Assembly: GCA_026193295.1 (NCBI GenBank)
Contig: JAPHSB010000129.1
Span: 1-8,953 of the forward strand
Length of the DNA: 8,953 nucleotides
Direction of reading: 5' to 3'
Origin: Lysobacterales bacterium
GTDB taxonomy: Bacteria; Pseudomonadota; Gammaproteobacteria; Xanthomonadales; SZUA-36
In this document: piece by piece, positions 1 to 6,850 of the stretch
Layout of the letters: the number at the start of each line of letters is the position of its first letter
Position numbering within the stretch: the stretch's first letter is position 1
Position numbers and translations under genes: made by a program
The notes under the pieces: generated by a model
What the model was told of the DNA's origin: nothing
What the model saw: the letters and a program-made list of their open reading frames with translations, nothing else
Databases searched by the model: none

Positions 1-259
1 TGGTGCCGGTCATCTCGCCATTGCCGTTCAGCGCAAAACCGCCGGCGAAGACCGGCTTGTCAAAGCTCGCCCGACCACGCGGCAGGATGGCGGTGACGCC
101 GGTGCGCACGGCACGACCGTTGTCCAGGTCCTCGATCAACGTGGTGTGGCCGACGGTCACGCCGGCCACGTCGGTAATCGCGTTCAGCGGCCCGGGCTTG
201 CCGTCGAACGGTATGCCGAGATCGCGCGCCCGGACAGGGCGAGTGTCAGCGTTGGCCAC
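1..259 (-). CDS. P1-family (DmpA/BapA-type) aminopeptidase, N-terminal part
   Basis: Only the first 86 residues are in the window; the gene runs off the left edge. The protein begins with RARDLGIPFDGKPG (residues 10-23), followed by NAITDVAGVTVGHTT (26-40), VRTGVTAILPRGR (51-63) and PVFAGGFALNGNGEMTGT (69-86). These are the opening motifs of the P1 peptidase family (L-aminopeptidase D-Ala-esterase DmpA, beta-aminopeptidase BapA). Members are Ntn-fold enzymes that self-cleave into two chains and release N-terminal residues from small peptides or amides. The self-cleavage serine lies further along and is not visible. The start is taken as GTG at 259, with AGGA a few bases upstream; the nearby upstream ATG is in another frame. 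No signal peptide is seen in this part. It diverges from the antiporter gene and carries no copy of the operator shared by the right-hand genes, so I do not assign it to that pathway. Family call is strong; substrate unknown. Confidence 0.88.
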   Translation of the reverse strand, partial: MANADTRPVRARDLGIPFDGKPGPLNAITDVAGVTVGHTTLIEDLDNGRAVRTGVTAILPRGRASFDKPVFAGGFALNGNGEMTGT

Positions 260-278
260 GATGGTTCCTGAACACAGG

Positions 279-306
279 ATTACACAACATGACATCAAGA
301 CAGCAA
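279..306 (-). promoter_or_regulatory. Possible promoter of the P1 peptidase gene
   Basis: On the minus strand a TGTAAT hexamer (complement of 279-284, five of six matches to the -10 consensus) lies 16 bases after TTGCTG (complement of 301-306, a poor -35). Transcription would start near 272, giving a leader of about 13 bases before the GTG. The weak -35 keeps confidence low. Confidence 0.25.
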
Positions 307-359
307 GGCAGTTTTTCACACATTTCTCCCACTGGAATCACCTTTGAATGGTCAGCCAA

Positions 360-396
360 AGCGCCGTGCCGCGTCAATTCGGCGCTGTGCTATTAT
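360..396 (+). promoter_or_regulatory. Extended -10 promoter with adjoining inverted repeat, upstream of the NhaC gene
   Basis: TGCTATTAT at 388-396 is an extended -10 element (TGn plus a hexamer with five of six consensus matches), with no good -35 in front. Directly upstream is a 7-bp inverted repeat, AGCGCCG (360-366) and CGGCGCT (380-386), with a 13-base spacer covering the -35 zone; it could be a protein-binding site or chance in GC-rich DNA. If real, transcription starts near 403, which would favour the TTG at 434 over the ATG at 395 as start codon. Confidence 0.35.
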
Positions 397-433
397 GCTC
401 CGGCCTTCAACGGACCAAAAGCCAGGCAGCCCC

Positions 434-1924
434 TTGACCGAAACGAAGAAGAACGAAGTCCCGATTCCGCTTTGGCTGGCGCTGCTGCCACTGGTCTTTT
501 TGATCTGCCTGCTGACCCTCTCCGTCAGCCTGTTCAGTGACAACTCCTCCTACGGCCCCAACCAGATCGCCCTGCTGCTGGCGGCAGGCGCGGCCAGCCT
601 GGTTGGACTGCACCTCGGCATCTACTGGAGCGACCTCGAACACGCCATGGTCGAGGGCATTACGCTGGCCCTCAAGGCCTGCCTGATCCTGCTGGCCGTC
701 GGCTCGCTGATCGGCAGCTGGATGCTGGCCGGCACCGCGCCGGCGGTGATCTATTTTGGCCTGGGCATCCTCGATCCGGCCTGGTTCTATCCCGCCGCGC
801 TGATCATCTGTGCTCTGGTTTCTCTGTCCATCGGCAGCTCCTGGACCACCGCCGGCACTGTCGGCCTGGCACTGGTCGGTATTGCGCAGATCATGGATCT
901 GTCGACCGCGGCGACGGCGGGCGCCGTGATCTCGGGCGCCTATTTTGGCGACAAGATGTCACCCCTCTCCGATACCACCAACCTGTCCCCCGCCATGGTC
1001 GGTGCCGACCTGTTCGTGCACATCCGCCACATGGCCTGGACCACCGGACCGTCGGTCATCATCGCCCTGTCCCTTTTTGCCATCATGGGTCTCAACGCCA
1101 AAGCGGGCCAGGCGCCGGCCAGCGAAATCAACGCGGCCCGCGACCTGCTGGAACAGAATTTTACCATCGGCATTCCGATCCTGGTGCCGCTGGCGCTGCT
1201 GCTGACCCTGGCCATGCGCAAGGTGCCAGCCTTTCCGGCCATTTCGATCGGCGCCCTGGCCGGCTGCGTTGTGGCTCTGATCTGGCAACCCGACCTGGTG
1301 CGCCATTTTGGCGATCCCGACGGCACCATGTCGTCCTGGGCCGCATCGGCCAAGGGTTTGTTGATGGCCCTCGCCGACGGCTTCAGTATCGAAACCGGCG
1401 ACACCTCGCTGGACGAGTTGCTGTCTCGCGGCGGCATGTCGAGCATGCTCAATACCATTTGGCTGATTATGTCGGCCATGTGTTTCGGCGGCGTAATGGA
1501 GCGCACCGGGCTGCTGCAGCGCATCGTCGATCAGTTGATGAAGGGCGTACGCGGCACCGGTTCGCTGATCGCAACCACCGTATTCACCTGCATCGGCATG
1601 AACATCATCGCCGCCGACCAGTACATCGCGATCGTGCTGCCCGGACGGATGTACCGACTCGAATTCGAACGCCGCGGCCTGGCCCCGCAGAACCTGTCAC
1701 GCACGCTGGAAGACGCCGGCACGATGACCTCGGCTTTGGTGCCGTGGAACACCTGCGGCGCCTTCATGGCGGCGACCCTGGGCGTGCCGACGCTGTCATA
1801 CCTGCCCTACGCCTTCGTTAACCTGCTCAACCCGATCACCGCCATCATCTACGGCATGACCAATTTCAAGATCACGCCGCTGGCCAAAGAGGAAGAGCAG
1901 GAAGCCGCGCCCGCCGGAGCGTAA
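434..1924 (+). CDS. nhaC: NhaC-family Na+/H+ antiporter
   Basis: An inner-membrane secondary transporter, 496 residues from the TTG at 434. Hydrophobic segments run along the whole protein, starting at residues 11-32. The NhaC hallmark block GAYFGDKMSPLSDTTN lies at about 168-183, preceded by SSWTTAGTVGLAL (135-147). The C-terminal part holds the family-like stretch NIIAADQYIAIVLPGRMYR and the segment ALVPWNTCGAFMA. The family exchanges Na+ for H+, but relatives swap organic acids (malate/lactate), so the true substrate is open. Start choice: the frame is open back to TTG 344 and has ATG at 395. I prefer 434 because MTETKKNEVPIPLWLALLPL looks like a natural NhaC N-terminus and because the best promoter overlaps the ATG at 395; ribosome binding is weak for all three. 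It is convergent with the MetE-like gene, with one base between the two stop codons. It could support sodium cycling for the SSS symporter downstream, but it lacks the shared operator. Confidence 0.9.
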   Translation: MTETKKNEVPIPLWLALLPLVFLICLLTLSVSLFSDNSSYGPNQIALLLAAGAASLVGLHLGIYWSDLEHAMVEGITLALKACLILLAVGSLIGSWMLAGTAPAVIYFGLGILDPAWFYPAALIICALVSLSIGSSWTTAGTVGLALVGIAQIMDLSTAATAGAVISGAYFGDKMSPLSDTTNLSPAMVGADLFVHIRHMAWTTGPSVIIALSLFAIMGLNAKAGQAPASEINAARDLLEQNFTIGIPILVPLALLLTLAMRKVPAFPAISIGALAGCVVALIWQPDLVRHFGDPDGTMSSWAASAKGLLMALADGFSIETGDTSLDELLSRGGMSSMLNTIWLIMSAMCFGGVMERTGLLQRIVDQLMKGVRGTGSLIATTVFTCIGMNIIAADQYIAIVLPGRMYRLEFERRGLAPQNLSRTLEDAGTMTSALVPWNTCGAFMAATLGVPTLSYLPYAFVNLLNPITAIIYGMTNFKITPLAKEEEQEAAPAGA

Positions 1925-1925
1925 C

Positions 1926-3071
1926 TCAACCCCACAGGCGCCGGCTGGCAAGCCGCGCGCCTTCCGCCATCGAAGCGAGCTTCGCATAAACGATATCGGC
2001 GTCGACCGCCCCGAACCCGGCGAACGTCGAAAAGCCGCAGTCGGTGCCGGCGATGACCCGCTCGCGGCCGACGATGTCGGCAAAGCGGCAGATGCGCTCG
2101 GCAACCAGCTCGGGGTGTTCCACGAAATTGGTTGTCGAATCCAGCACGCCGGGCACCAGGATCTTGTCCTCCGGAATCTCCGCGTCACGGAACACTGTCC
2201 ACTCGTGAGCGTGGCGGGGATTGGAAGACTCGAACAACAGCGCCTGCGGCCGGGCCCGGAGGGCGATTGGCAACACCATCGACATCGGCGCATCGCAGTG
2301 ATGTGGGCCCTCGTAATTCCCCCAGCACACGTGTAGCCTCATCATCGACGGGTCGATATTGCGCGTGGCGTGATTCAGCGCTTCCACGTGGAGATCGGCC
2401 AGCCGCTGGTACTCCGCGTCCGGCTTGTCCTTGAACATCATGTGACGGCCCAGCCCGAGATCGGGTGAGTCCAGCTGCAGAACCAGCCCGGCATTGGTGA
2501 TCGCCTCGTATTCCGGGCGCATGGCCTCGGCCAGCGCCTCGAGATAGGCCTCGTGATCCGGGTAATGCTGATTGGGCTGGAACAGCGCGATCACACCCGG
2601 TGACGCGGCGTTCATGAAACCCTCGACCACGTCGGCGCCATTCAAGGCGTCGCGAAAGTTGCCAATGTCTTCCTCGACCGGCCCCATGTCCTTGACGTGG
2701 ATTTCGCCGACACAGCAGGGCCGGCTGTAGCTCGGGGTGCCGCCGGAACTGGCCTGGCGTTGCAGGAAGCCCGGAAACTCCTCGAGATCCTGCGGCGGCT
2801 GGCGCGGGCTGTCACCTTCGAAGCCCGTGATGCGGTCCTTGATATAGGTGGCGTAGGATATCTTGCTCATCTCGCCGTCGCTGACCAGGTCGACCCCGGC
2901 CTCGGCCTGCCGGCGCACCACGTCCTGCACCGCCTCGCGGACGATCCCTCGGGCCGCATCCTCGTCCAGCGACTCGCCATGCTCGCGGGCGAATACGACG
3001 TCGGTGACCGCCTTGCTGCGCGGCAGGCTGCCCACGTGGGTAGTCAGAATCCGGTTTTCGCTGGTTTTCAT
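1926..3071 (-). CDS. Core MetE-like zinc methyltransferase (cobalamin-independent methionine synthase II family)
   Basis: A 381-residue protein matching only the catalytic C-terminal barrel of MetE; classical MetE is about 750 residues with an extra N-terminal barrel. The N-terminus carries TTHVGSLPR (10-18), the counterpart of the TTTIGSFPQT motif. All four zinc ligands of the family can be placed: H247 and C249 in LHVCWGNYEG, E281 in LFESSNP, and C345 in GTDCGFST. LQLDSPDLGLGRH (198-210) replaces the DEP motif of true methionine synthases, which points to a paralogue with another substrate; the fold is shared with epoxyalkane:coenzyme M transferase. Zinc activates a thiol for alkyl transfer in this superfamily. 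ATG at 3071 follows a weak A-rich ribosome site. It diverges from the MetF-like gene and shares its operator region, so I infer a methyl or alkyl transfer role in a catabolic pathway. A core-type methionine synthase is the main alternative. Confidence 0.85.
   Translation of the reverse strand: MKTSENRILTTHVGSLPRSKAVTDVVFAREHGESLDEDAARGIVREAVQDVVRRQAEAGVDLVSDGEMSKISYATYIKDRITGFEGDSPRQPPQDLEEFPGFLQRQASSGGTPSYSRPCCVGEIHVKDMGPVEEDIGNFRDALNGADVVEGFMNAASPGVIALFQPNQHYPDHEAYLEALAEAMRPEYEAITNAGLVLQLDSPDLGLGRHMMFKDKPDAEYQRLADLHVEALNHATRNIDPSMMRLHVCWGNYEGPHHCDAPMSMVLPIALRARPQALLFESSNPRHAHEWTVFRDAEIPEDKILVPGVLDSTTNFVEHPELVAERICRFADIVGRERVIAGTDCGFSTFAGFGAVDADIVYAKLASMAEGARLASRRLWG
1937..1961. terminator. 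GC-rich hairpin at the NhaC / MetE-like convergent junction
   Basis: GGCGC and GGCT pair with AGCC and GCGCC around a ggca loop, with a small internal asymmetry. It starts 13 bases past the NhaC stop and lies inside the last codons of the MetE-like gene on the other strand. There is no run of T on either side, so it is not a classical intrinsic terminator; it may slow polymerase or protect the 3' end of the antiporter mRNA. Confidence 0.25.
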
Positions 3072-3140
3072 CGCTTTTCATTCTCCACAAAAGCTGTTTG
3101 GCCGTTGGCGGCAAGCAGGTCGTCAGCTTACCCACCTGAT

Positions 3141-3154
3141 TGACTTCGAAATCA
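3141..3154. promoter_or_regulatory. Putative operator, copy 1
   Basis: TGACTTCGAAATCA is a palindrome about TTC|GAA with a single mismatched pair (TGACTTC against TGATTTC). It overlaps the predicted transcription start of the MetE-like gene. It agrees at 10 of 14 positions with both other copies (3229-3242 and 7616-7629). The central CG and even length resemble LacI-family operators, but no regulator gene is in the window. Confidence 0.6.
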
Positions 3155-3182
3155 TATATTAATTCATTTTATTGACTTGCAA
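3153..3182 (-). promoter_or_regulatory. Predicted promoter of the MetE-like gene
   Basis: On the minus strand TTGCAA (complement of 3177-3182) and TATATG (complement of 3153-3158) are 18 bases apart; each matches the consensus at four of six positions. The predicted start near 3146 falls inside operator copy 1, leaving a leader of about 75 bases. The tract is markedly richer in A and T than its surroundings. Confidence 0.35.
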
Positions 3183-3219
3183 AAGTTGTTCGCCATCATA
3201 TGGCTGATTCAGGCCGGAA

Positions 3220-3248
3220 GCGACATATTGCATTCGAAGTCATATAAT
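3220..3248 (+). promoter_or_regulatory. Predicted promoter of the MetF-like gene
   Basis: A perfect TATAAT at 3243-3248 follows GCGACA (3220-3225, four of six -35 matches) with a 17-base spacer. Operator copy 2 fills the end of that spacer, a classic place for a repressor to block RNA polymerase. The start would be near 3255, giving a leader of about 63 bases. A second candidate, TTGACT (3172-3177) and ATCATA (3195-3200) with 17-base spacing, is weaker at the -10. Confidence 0.5.
3229..3242. promoter_or_regulatory. Putative operator, copy 2
   Basis: TGCATTCGAAGTCA lies between the predicted -35 and -10 of the MetF-like gene and directly abuts TATAAT. It is centred 88 bp from copy 1, about eight helical turns, so the two could be bridged by one tetrameric regulator. 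Its arms are TGCATTC and TGACTTC, sharing TG and TTC. Confidence 0.6.
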
Positions 3249-3317
3249 CGTAATATCTGAATTGGTCCCGGCGTTCACAGCCTGCGGCCTCAATCGTGTC
3301 CTCGCAGGAGCCTTACG

Positions 3318-4229
3318 ATGCTGAACCCCCGCGCTCAAGGCGAAACCGCAACCGCCGCCATCCCGGAGCAAACCGCAGCGCGCACCCTGCTCGCGCACAG
3401 CTCGATTGAACTGACCACCAACGGCCGCGAAGCCATCGAAGCCGCCGCGCGCCATCTGCCTGCCGGCACCCGGGTGTACGTGCCGAAGATGCCCCGGCAA
3501 ACACTCGAAGACAAACTCGTACAAATCTCGCTGTTGCACCACCTGGGCCTCGAGCCGGTGCCGCACATTGTCGCGCGGCAGTTGGCTTCGCGCATGGAAC
3601 TGCGCGATTTTCTCGCCCGGGCAGCCGACGAGGCCGGCGTGCGCCGCGTACTGGTCATCGGCGGCGACCAGCAGCAGGAGGCAGGCCCCTTCCCCGCCAG
3701 CGCCGTGGTCATCGCCAGCGGCCTGTTGCAGGAGGCCGGTATCACGCACGTGGACGTCGCGGGTTACCCGGACGGTCACCCCGAGATTCCGCAAGAAACG
3801 CTGCAGGCGGACCTCGAACTGAAACTTCGTTTGGCCGATGAGCAGAATTTGCGGCTCGGCATCGTGACCCAGTTCAGCTTCGCGCCGGCCGGGATTGCCG
3901 ACTACTGCTCCGCCATCGCGCAACGCGCGCCCAACGTTCCGGTCTATGCCGGCATCCCCGGGCCGACGAATCCGAAACAGTTGCTGCGCTATGCACGGAT
4001 CTGCGGTGTCAGCACCTCGATCAAGGCCGTGAACCTGCTGGGCCTGAACGCCGTTAAACTGGCGCTGCATTCCAGCCCCGACCGTCAGCTCGGCACTCTG
4101 GCCGACTGCAAATCAAGAAGCACGGCCGGCCAACTATCAGGCGTTCACCTGTTCAGCTTCGGCGGTTTCGTCGAATCGGCGGAGTGGCTGGCGCGCAGCC
4201 TTCGCCAGGCGGAAAGTCAGACCAGGTAG
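3318..4229 (+). CDS. MetF-like methylenetetrahydrofolate reductase family flavoprotein
   Basis: A 303-residue protein, the usual length of bacterial MetF, which interconverts 5,10-methylene- and 5-methyl-tetrahydrofolate with FAD. Visible family features: SIEL at 29-32 with E31 where MetF has its catalytic glutamate (FEFFPP), VLVIGGD at 111-117 (MetF has LRGD), AGYPDGHPEIP at 148-158 (AxYPExHP), VTQFSF at 183-188 with Q185 matching the folate-contacting glutamine, VPVYAGIPGP at 207-216, and GVHLFSFGG near 275-283. The FFPP sequence and other core residues differ, so it is a diverged member and not a housekeeping MetF. The start is clear: AGGAG at 3306-3310, seven bases before ATG. It is divergent from the MetE-like gene with operator copy 2 in its promoter. 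A catabolic role, oxidising a methyl group taken from a substrate as MetF does beside lignin O-demethylases, is an inference. Its 3' end overlaps the SSS gene tail-to-tail by 13 bases. Confidence 0.82.
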   Translation: MLNPRAQGETATAAIPEQTAARTLLAHSSIELTTNGREAIEAAARHLPAGTRVYVPKMPRQTLEDKLVQISLLHHLGLEPVPHIVARQLASRMELRDFLARAADEAGVRRVLVIGGDQQQEAGPFPASAVVIASGLLQEAGITHVDVAGYPDGHPEIPQETLQADLELKLRLADEQNLRLGIVTQFSFAPAGIADYCSAIAQRAPNVPVYAGIPGPTNPKQLLRYARICGVSTSIKAVNLLGLNAVKLALHSSPDRQLGTLADCKSRSTAGQLSGVHLFSFGGFVESAEWLARSLRQAESQTR

Positions 4230-5824
4230 TCGAACAATGCCAGGAAGGCAATGACCGCGCCGAAGAAAACCAGCAGCAGATAGCTGAACTTGTCCACCCG
4301 CCCGGGCACCAGGAACCACTTGCCGTCCTTCTCCGGCATGCCCTCGGCGCGGAATTTTTCCTTCTGCCCCTTGATCGTGTAGGGCGACCAGGTCGTCTTG
4401 CGGCCTTCCAGCGCGATGCTGGCGAGGGTGGAGACGCCGAAGTTGGTTGCCGCGCCAATCAGGCAATACCAGGGCCAGGCGATGTCCGTTTGGGTGGCGA
4501 CAAACCAGACCATGCCGAAGCCGGTCACGGTGCCGATCAACAGACCCCGCTCGTTAGCGCTCTTCGAGAAGAAACCGAGGGCGTACATACCGAGCTGGGC
4601 GCCCACGAAGAACGAACCCACCTTGCTCAGCACCTCGAGCACGGAGCCCCCGCTTTTGGAATACAGAATAGCCGGTAATACGATCACCGCCGCCCAGAAC
4701 AGCGTGAACAACCGCGTCACCTTGAGGTAGTGCTCGGGCGTTTCCTCGCGCCGGAAATAGCGCTGGTAAAAATCCAAAGTGGAAATCGTCGAAAGGGAGT
4801 GGAATGCGGCGCTCAGGCTCGACATCGAGGCCGCCATCACTGCCGCCGCGATGATGCCCATCAGCCCCGGCAGGCCGTAGTCAGCGGCGAACTGCAGGAT
4901 GATCGTGTTGTCGTTATCGAACGGCTTGCCGCCGTAATAGGCGTAAAACAGCACACCCATCAGGATGAACAGGAAGTAGATAAAGGGTGCGGCAAAGCCC
5001 ATCAGCAGGTAGGACTTCTTGGCGTCGCCGATGTTTTTCGAGGCCAGCGTGCGCTGCACCATCATCTGGTTGGTACCGTAAACGGTCGTGTGAAACAGCG
5101 CCATACCGATGATGCCGGCCCACGCCCCGGTGACGTAGTCGAAGCCGGCCGAGAAATCGAGCGCCTTCAGCTTGCCGGTCGACTTCAGCTGCACCAGTGT
5201 CTCGTCCAGCGAACCCGGCAGGTAGTCGATCAGGCCAAAGAAAATAATGAAGGCGCCGACGAACAGCACCGCCGATTGGAAGACATCGGTCCAGATGACC
5301 GCGGTGGTGCCCCCCAGCGCGGTGTAGAACAGGGCGATCGCCGAGACGACGATGATGGCGTGGATGACCTCCATGCCGGTGATGAAGCCGATCACCAGCG
5401 AGGTTGCGTACAGTATCGCAGCGGAGGTCAGCGACTGGCTGACCAGGAAAATCGAGGCGATCAAACCGCGCGCTTTCGGCCCGAAGCGCCGCTCCTGGTA
5501 CTCGTAGATCGACGCCACGCCGCTGTTGTAGAAGAACGGCAGGAAGAACGTGATCACCAGGAATATCACCAGCGGATAATTCAGGTGGATGGCCATCACC
5601 GACAGGCCTTCCTTGTACGACCAGGCCGGTGCGCCCATGAAGGTCAATGCGCTGACATAGGTCGCGACCACCGAGATGCCGATAGCCCACCACGGCGTCA
5701 CCTTGCGGCCGACGTAAAAATCTTCCGCCGTGCTGACCTTCTTGCTCAGGATGTAGCCTAGGTACAAGTTGCCGCACAGATAGAGGATGACGATGGTCCA
5801 GTCGAGGTTGCTGAAGACGTTCAT
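4217..5824 (-). CDS. SSS-family sodium:solute symporter (SLC5-like)
   Basis: A 535-residue inner-membrane transporter with about 14 predicted membrane segments, long for the family because of a final helix after a charged loop (about 475-510). Family marks are EDFYVGR at 34-40, ALGGTTAVIWTDVFQS at 169-184, NQMMVQRTLASKN at 252-264 (the QR..A.K signature), and a serine-rich helix SMSSLSAAFHSLSTIS at about 333-348 followed by TLDFYQRYF, the region that holds the Na2 sodium site in vSGLT. It would bring in an organic solute with Na+. It is the last gene of the SDR-cupin-SSS operon: its ATG overlaps the cupin stop as ATGA, with GGAG (complement of 5830-5833) five bases ahead, so translation is probably coupled. 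Place in the operon suggests it imports the pathway substrate; the SLC5-like type fits sugars, polyols, small acids or similar solutes but does not tell which. Confidence 0.93.
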   Translation of the reverse strand: MNVFSNLDWTIVILYLCGNLYLGYILSKKVSTAEDFYVGRKVTPWWAIGISVVATYVSALTFMGAPAWSYKEGLSVMAIHLNYPLVIFLVITFFLPFFYNSGVASIYEYQERRFGPKARGLIASIFLVSQSLTSAAILYATSLVIGFITGMEVIHAIIVVSAIALFYTALGGTTAVIWTDVFQSAVLFVGAFIIFFGLIDYLPGSLDETLVQLKSTGKLKALDFSAGFDYVTGAWAGIIGMALFHTTVYGTNQMMVQRTLASKNIGDAKKSYLLMGFAAPFIYFLFILMGVLFYAYYGGKPFDNDNTIILQFAADYGLPGLMGIIAAAVMAASMSSLSAAFHSLSTISTLDFYQRYFRREETPEHYLKVTRLFTLFWAAVIVLPAILYSKSGGSVLEVLSKVGSFFVGAQLGMYALGFFSKSANERGLLIGTVTGFGMVWFVATQTDIAWPWYCLIGAATNFGVSTLASIALEGRKTTWSPYTIKGQKEKFRAEGMPEKDGKWFLVPGRVDKFSYLLLVFFGAVIAFLALFDYLV

Positions 5825-6816
5825 GTGAACTCCGGCGCCGCGGGTTGATCGCCGCGCCGCGTAATGAAGACCGTGCAGCGTTCGGCGCCATTGTTCGTAA
5901 AAGAACGAACCGCTTCGATTGGCGTAGTGAAGGTATCACCCGGTCCCAGCACCAGGGCATCCCCGTCGACTTCCACCTGCAGACACCCCTGCTGTACGAA
6001 GATCACTTCCTCTTCGCAACGGCGATGATTGGGGATCGATGAACCAGGCGCCATTCGGAGAGCCCGAAGGACAAATTCGTGTGGCCAGGCCAGGTGGCCG
6101 TCGGGCAGCGACTCGGCAGCATTGGCCGGGCCGAGCAGGGCTGCTTCCTCGATGCCGTCAAAGCGCGACAGCGCGCTGCCCGTCATCCAGCGAAACGCAC
6201 CGCTGCGAATGACGATCCCTTGCAGGGCCTGCGAGTCGATGACGCGGTGGGCCGCGATCTGCTCCGCCGTGGTGCGCGGCATCGGCCGCAGACCTTGCGG
6301 TGGGGTTTCACCGGCCAGCGTGTCGACCAGCGAGCCGTCTTCCATCAGGGTCAGGCCATGGTCGCGGGCCAGGTCGAACACCTGTGGCGCCCACAGCACG
6401 CGGCCCGGATCGTCACGACCAAGGACGGCATACAGGAAGGCTATGTCGTCGCCAATGTTCTCGAAGCCGCGGAACACGTCCGTCGGCAGCGAGATGACGT
6501 CGCCCGCCTCGAGGATCACCTCGCCATCCTGCGCATCGACGCCGCTGCGGAAGGCCCACCTGCCATCGTGTACCACGAACACTTCGTTGGTCAGGTGGCT
6601 GTGCTGGGAGTTCAGGCAGCCCGGCGGTTGCCGCGCCCCGCCGATGTTGAAACCGTGCGGGATACCGATATGGACGTGCTGGTCGGGGTTCTCGGCCACG
6701 CCTGGGCCGATGATGGTGAAATTCTCCTTGCGGTCGCTACCGGGGGAGCGCGTGTCGATGAAAGCCGTCAGACAGGGCTTCAGGTCGGCGTAACGCACCA
6801 GTCGATCGGTCAGCAT
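5821..6816 (-). CDS. Two-domain cupin protein with altered metal sites
   Basis: A 331-residue soluble bicupin, overall like the gentisate-dioxygenase-type bicupins. Domain 1 has motif 1 with H72, H74 and E78 (QHSHLTNEVFVVHDG), while in motif 2 (GDVISLPTDVFRGFEN, 105-120) the usual histidine is R116. Domain 2 has H264 and E270 (NHRRCEEEVIFVQQG), but the second histidine is R266 and the motif 2 histidine is R304. Domain 1 may therefore still bind a metal with three ligands, whereas domain 2 probably does not. It could be a dioxygenase, an isomerase/epimerase or a ligand-sensing protein; the sequence does not decide. ATG at 6816 has AGGA about 12 bases upstream. It lies 34 bases after the SDR gene and overlaps the symporter start by four bases, so it is the middle gene of the operon. 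Confidence 0.85.
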   Translation of the reverse strand: MLTDRLVRYADLKPCLTAFIDTRSPGSDRKENFTIIGPGVAENPDQHVHIGIPHGFNIGGARQPPGCLNSQHSHLTNEVFVVHDGRWAFRSGVDAQDGEVILEAGDVISLPTDVFRGFENIGDDIAFLYAVLGRDDPGRVLWAPQVFDLARDHGLTLMEDGSLVDTLAGETPPQGLRPMPRTTAEQIAAHRVIDSQALQGIVIRSGAFRWMTGSALSRFDGIEEAALLGPANAAESLPDGHLAWPHEFVLRALRMAPGSSIPNHRRCEEEVIFVQQGCLQVEVDGDALVLGPGDTFTTPIEAVRSFTNNGAERCTVFITRRGDQPAAPEFT

Positions 6817-6850
6817 GATGTGAGAGTCCTTGGGTCCATTGTCACGGCGG

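Noticed and set aside
1..347. Plus-strand open frame covering the first 350 bases
   Set aside because: The minus strand encodes an unmistakable P1 peptidase N-terminus over 1-259; the plus frame is its shadow.
3240..4070. Open frame of 276 codons on the minus strand across the MetF-like gene
   Set aside because: The plus strand has a strong ribosome site and MetF motifs; the minus frame would also start inside the divergent promoter region without a ribosome site.
4188..4208. Inverted repeat CTGGCG/CGCCAG near the MetF-like stop codon, considered as a terminator
   Set aside because: Six-base stem with a nine-base loop, inside coding sequence and with no T run on either strand.
4730..5761. 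Long open frame on the plus strand, antisense to the SSS symporter gene
   Set aside because: Its translation is rich in Arg, Gly, His and Gln with no recognisable motif. It is the expected mirror of a GC-rich gene whose minus-strand product is clearly an SSS transporter.
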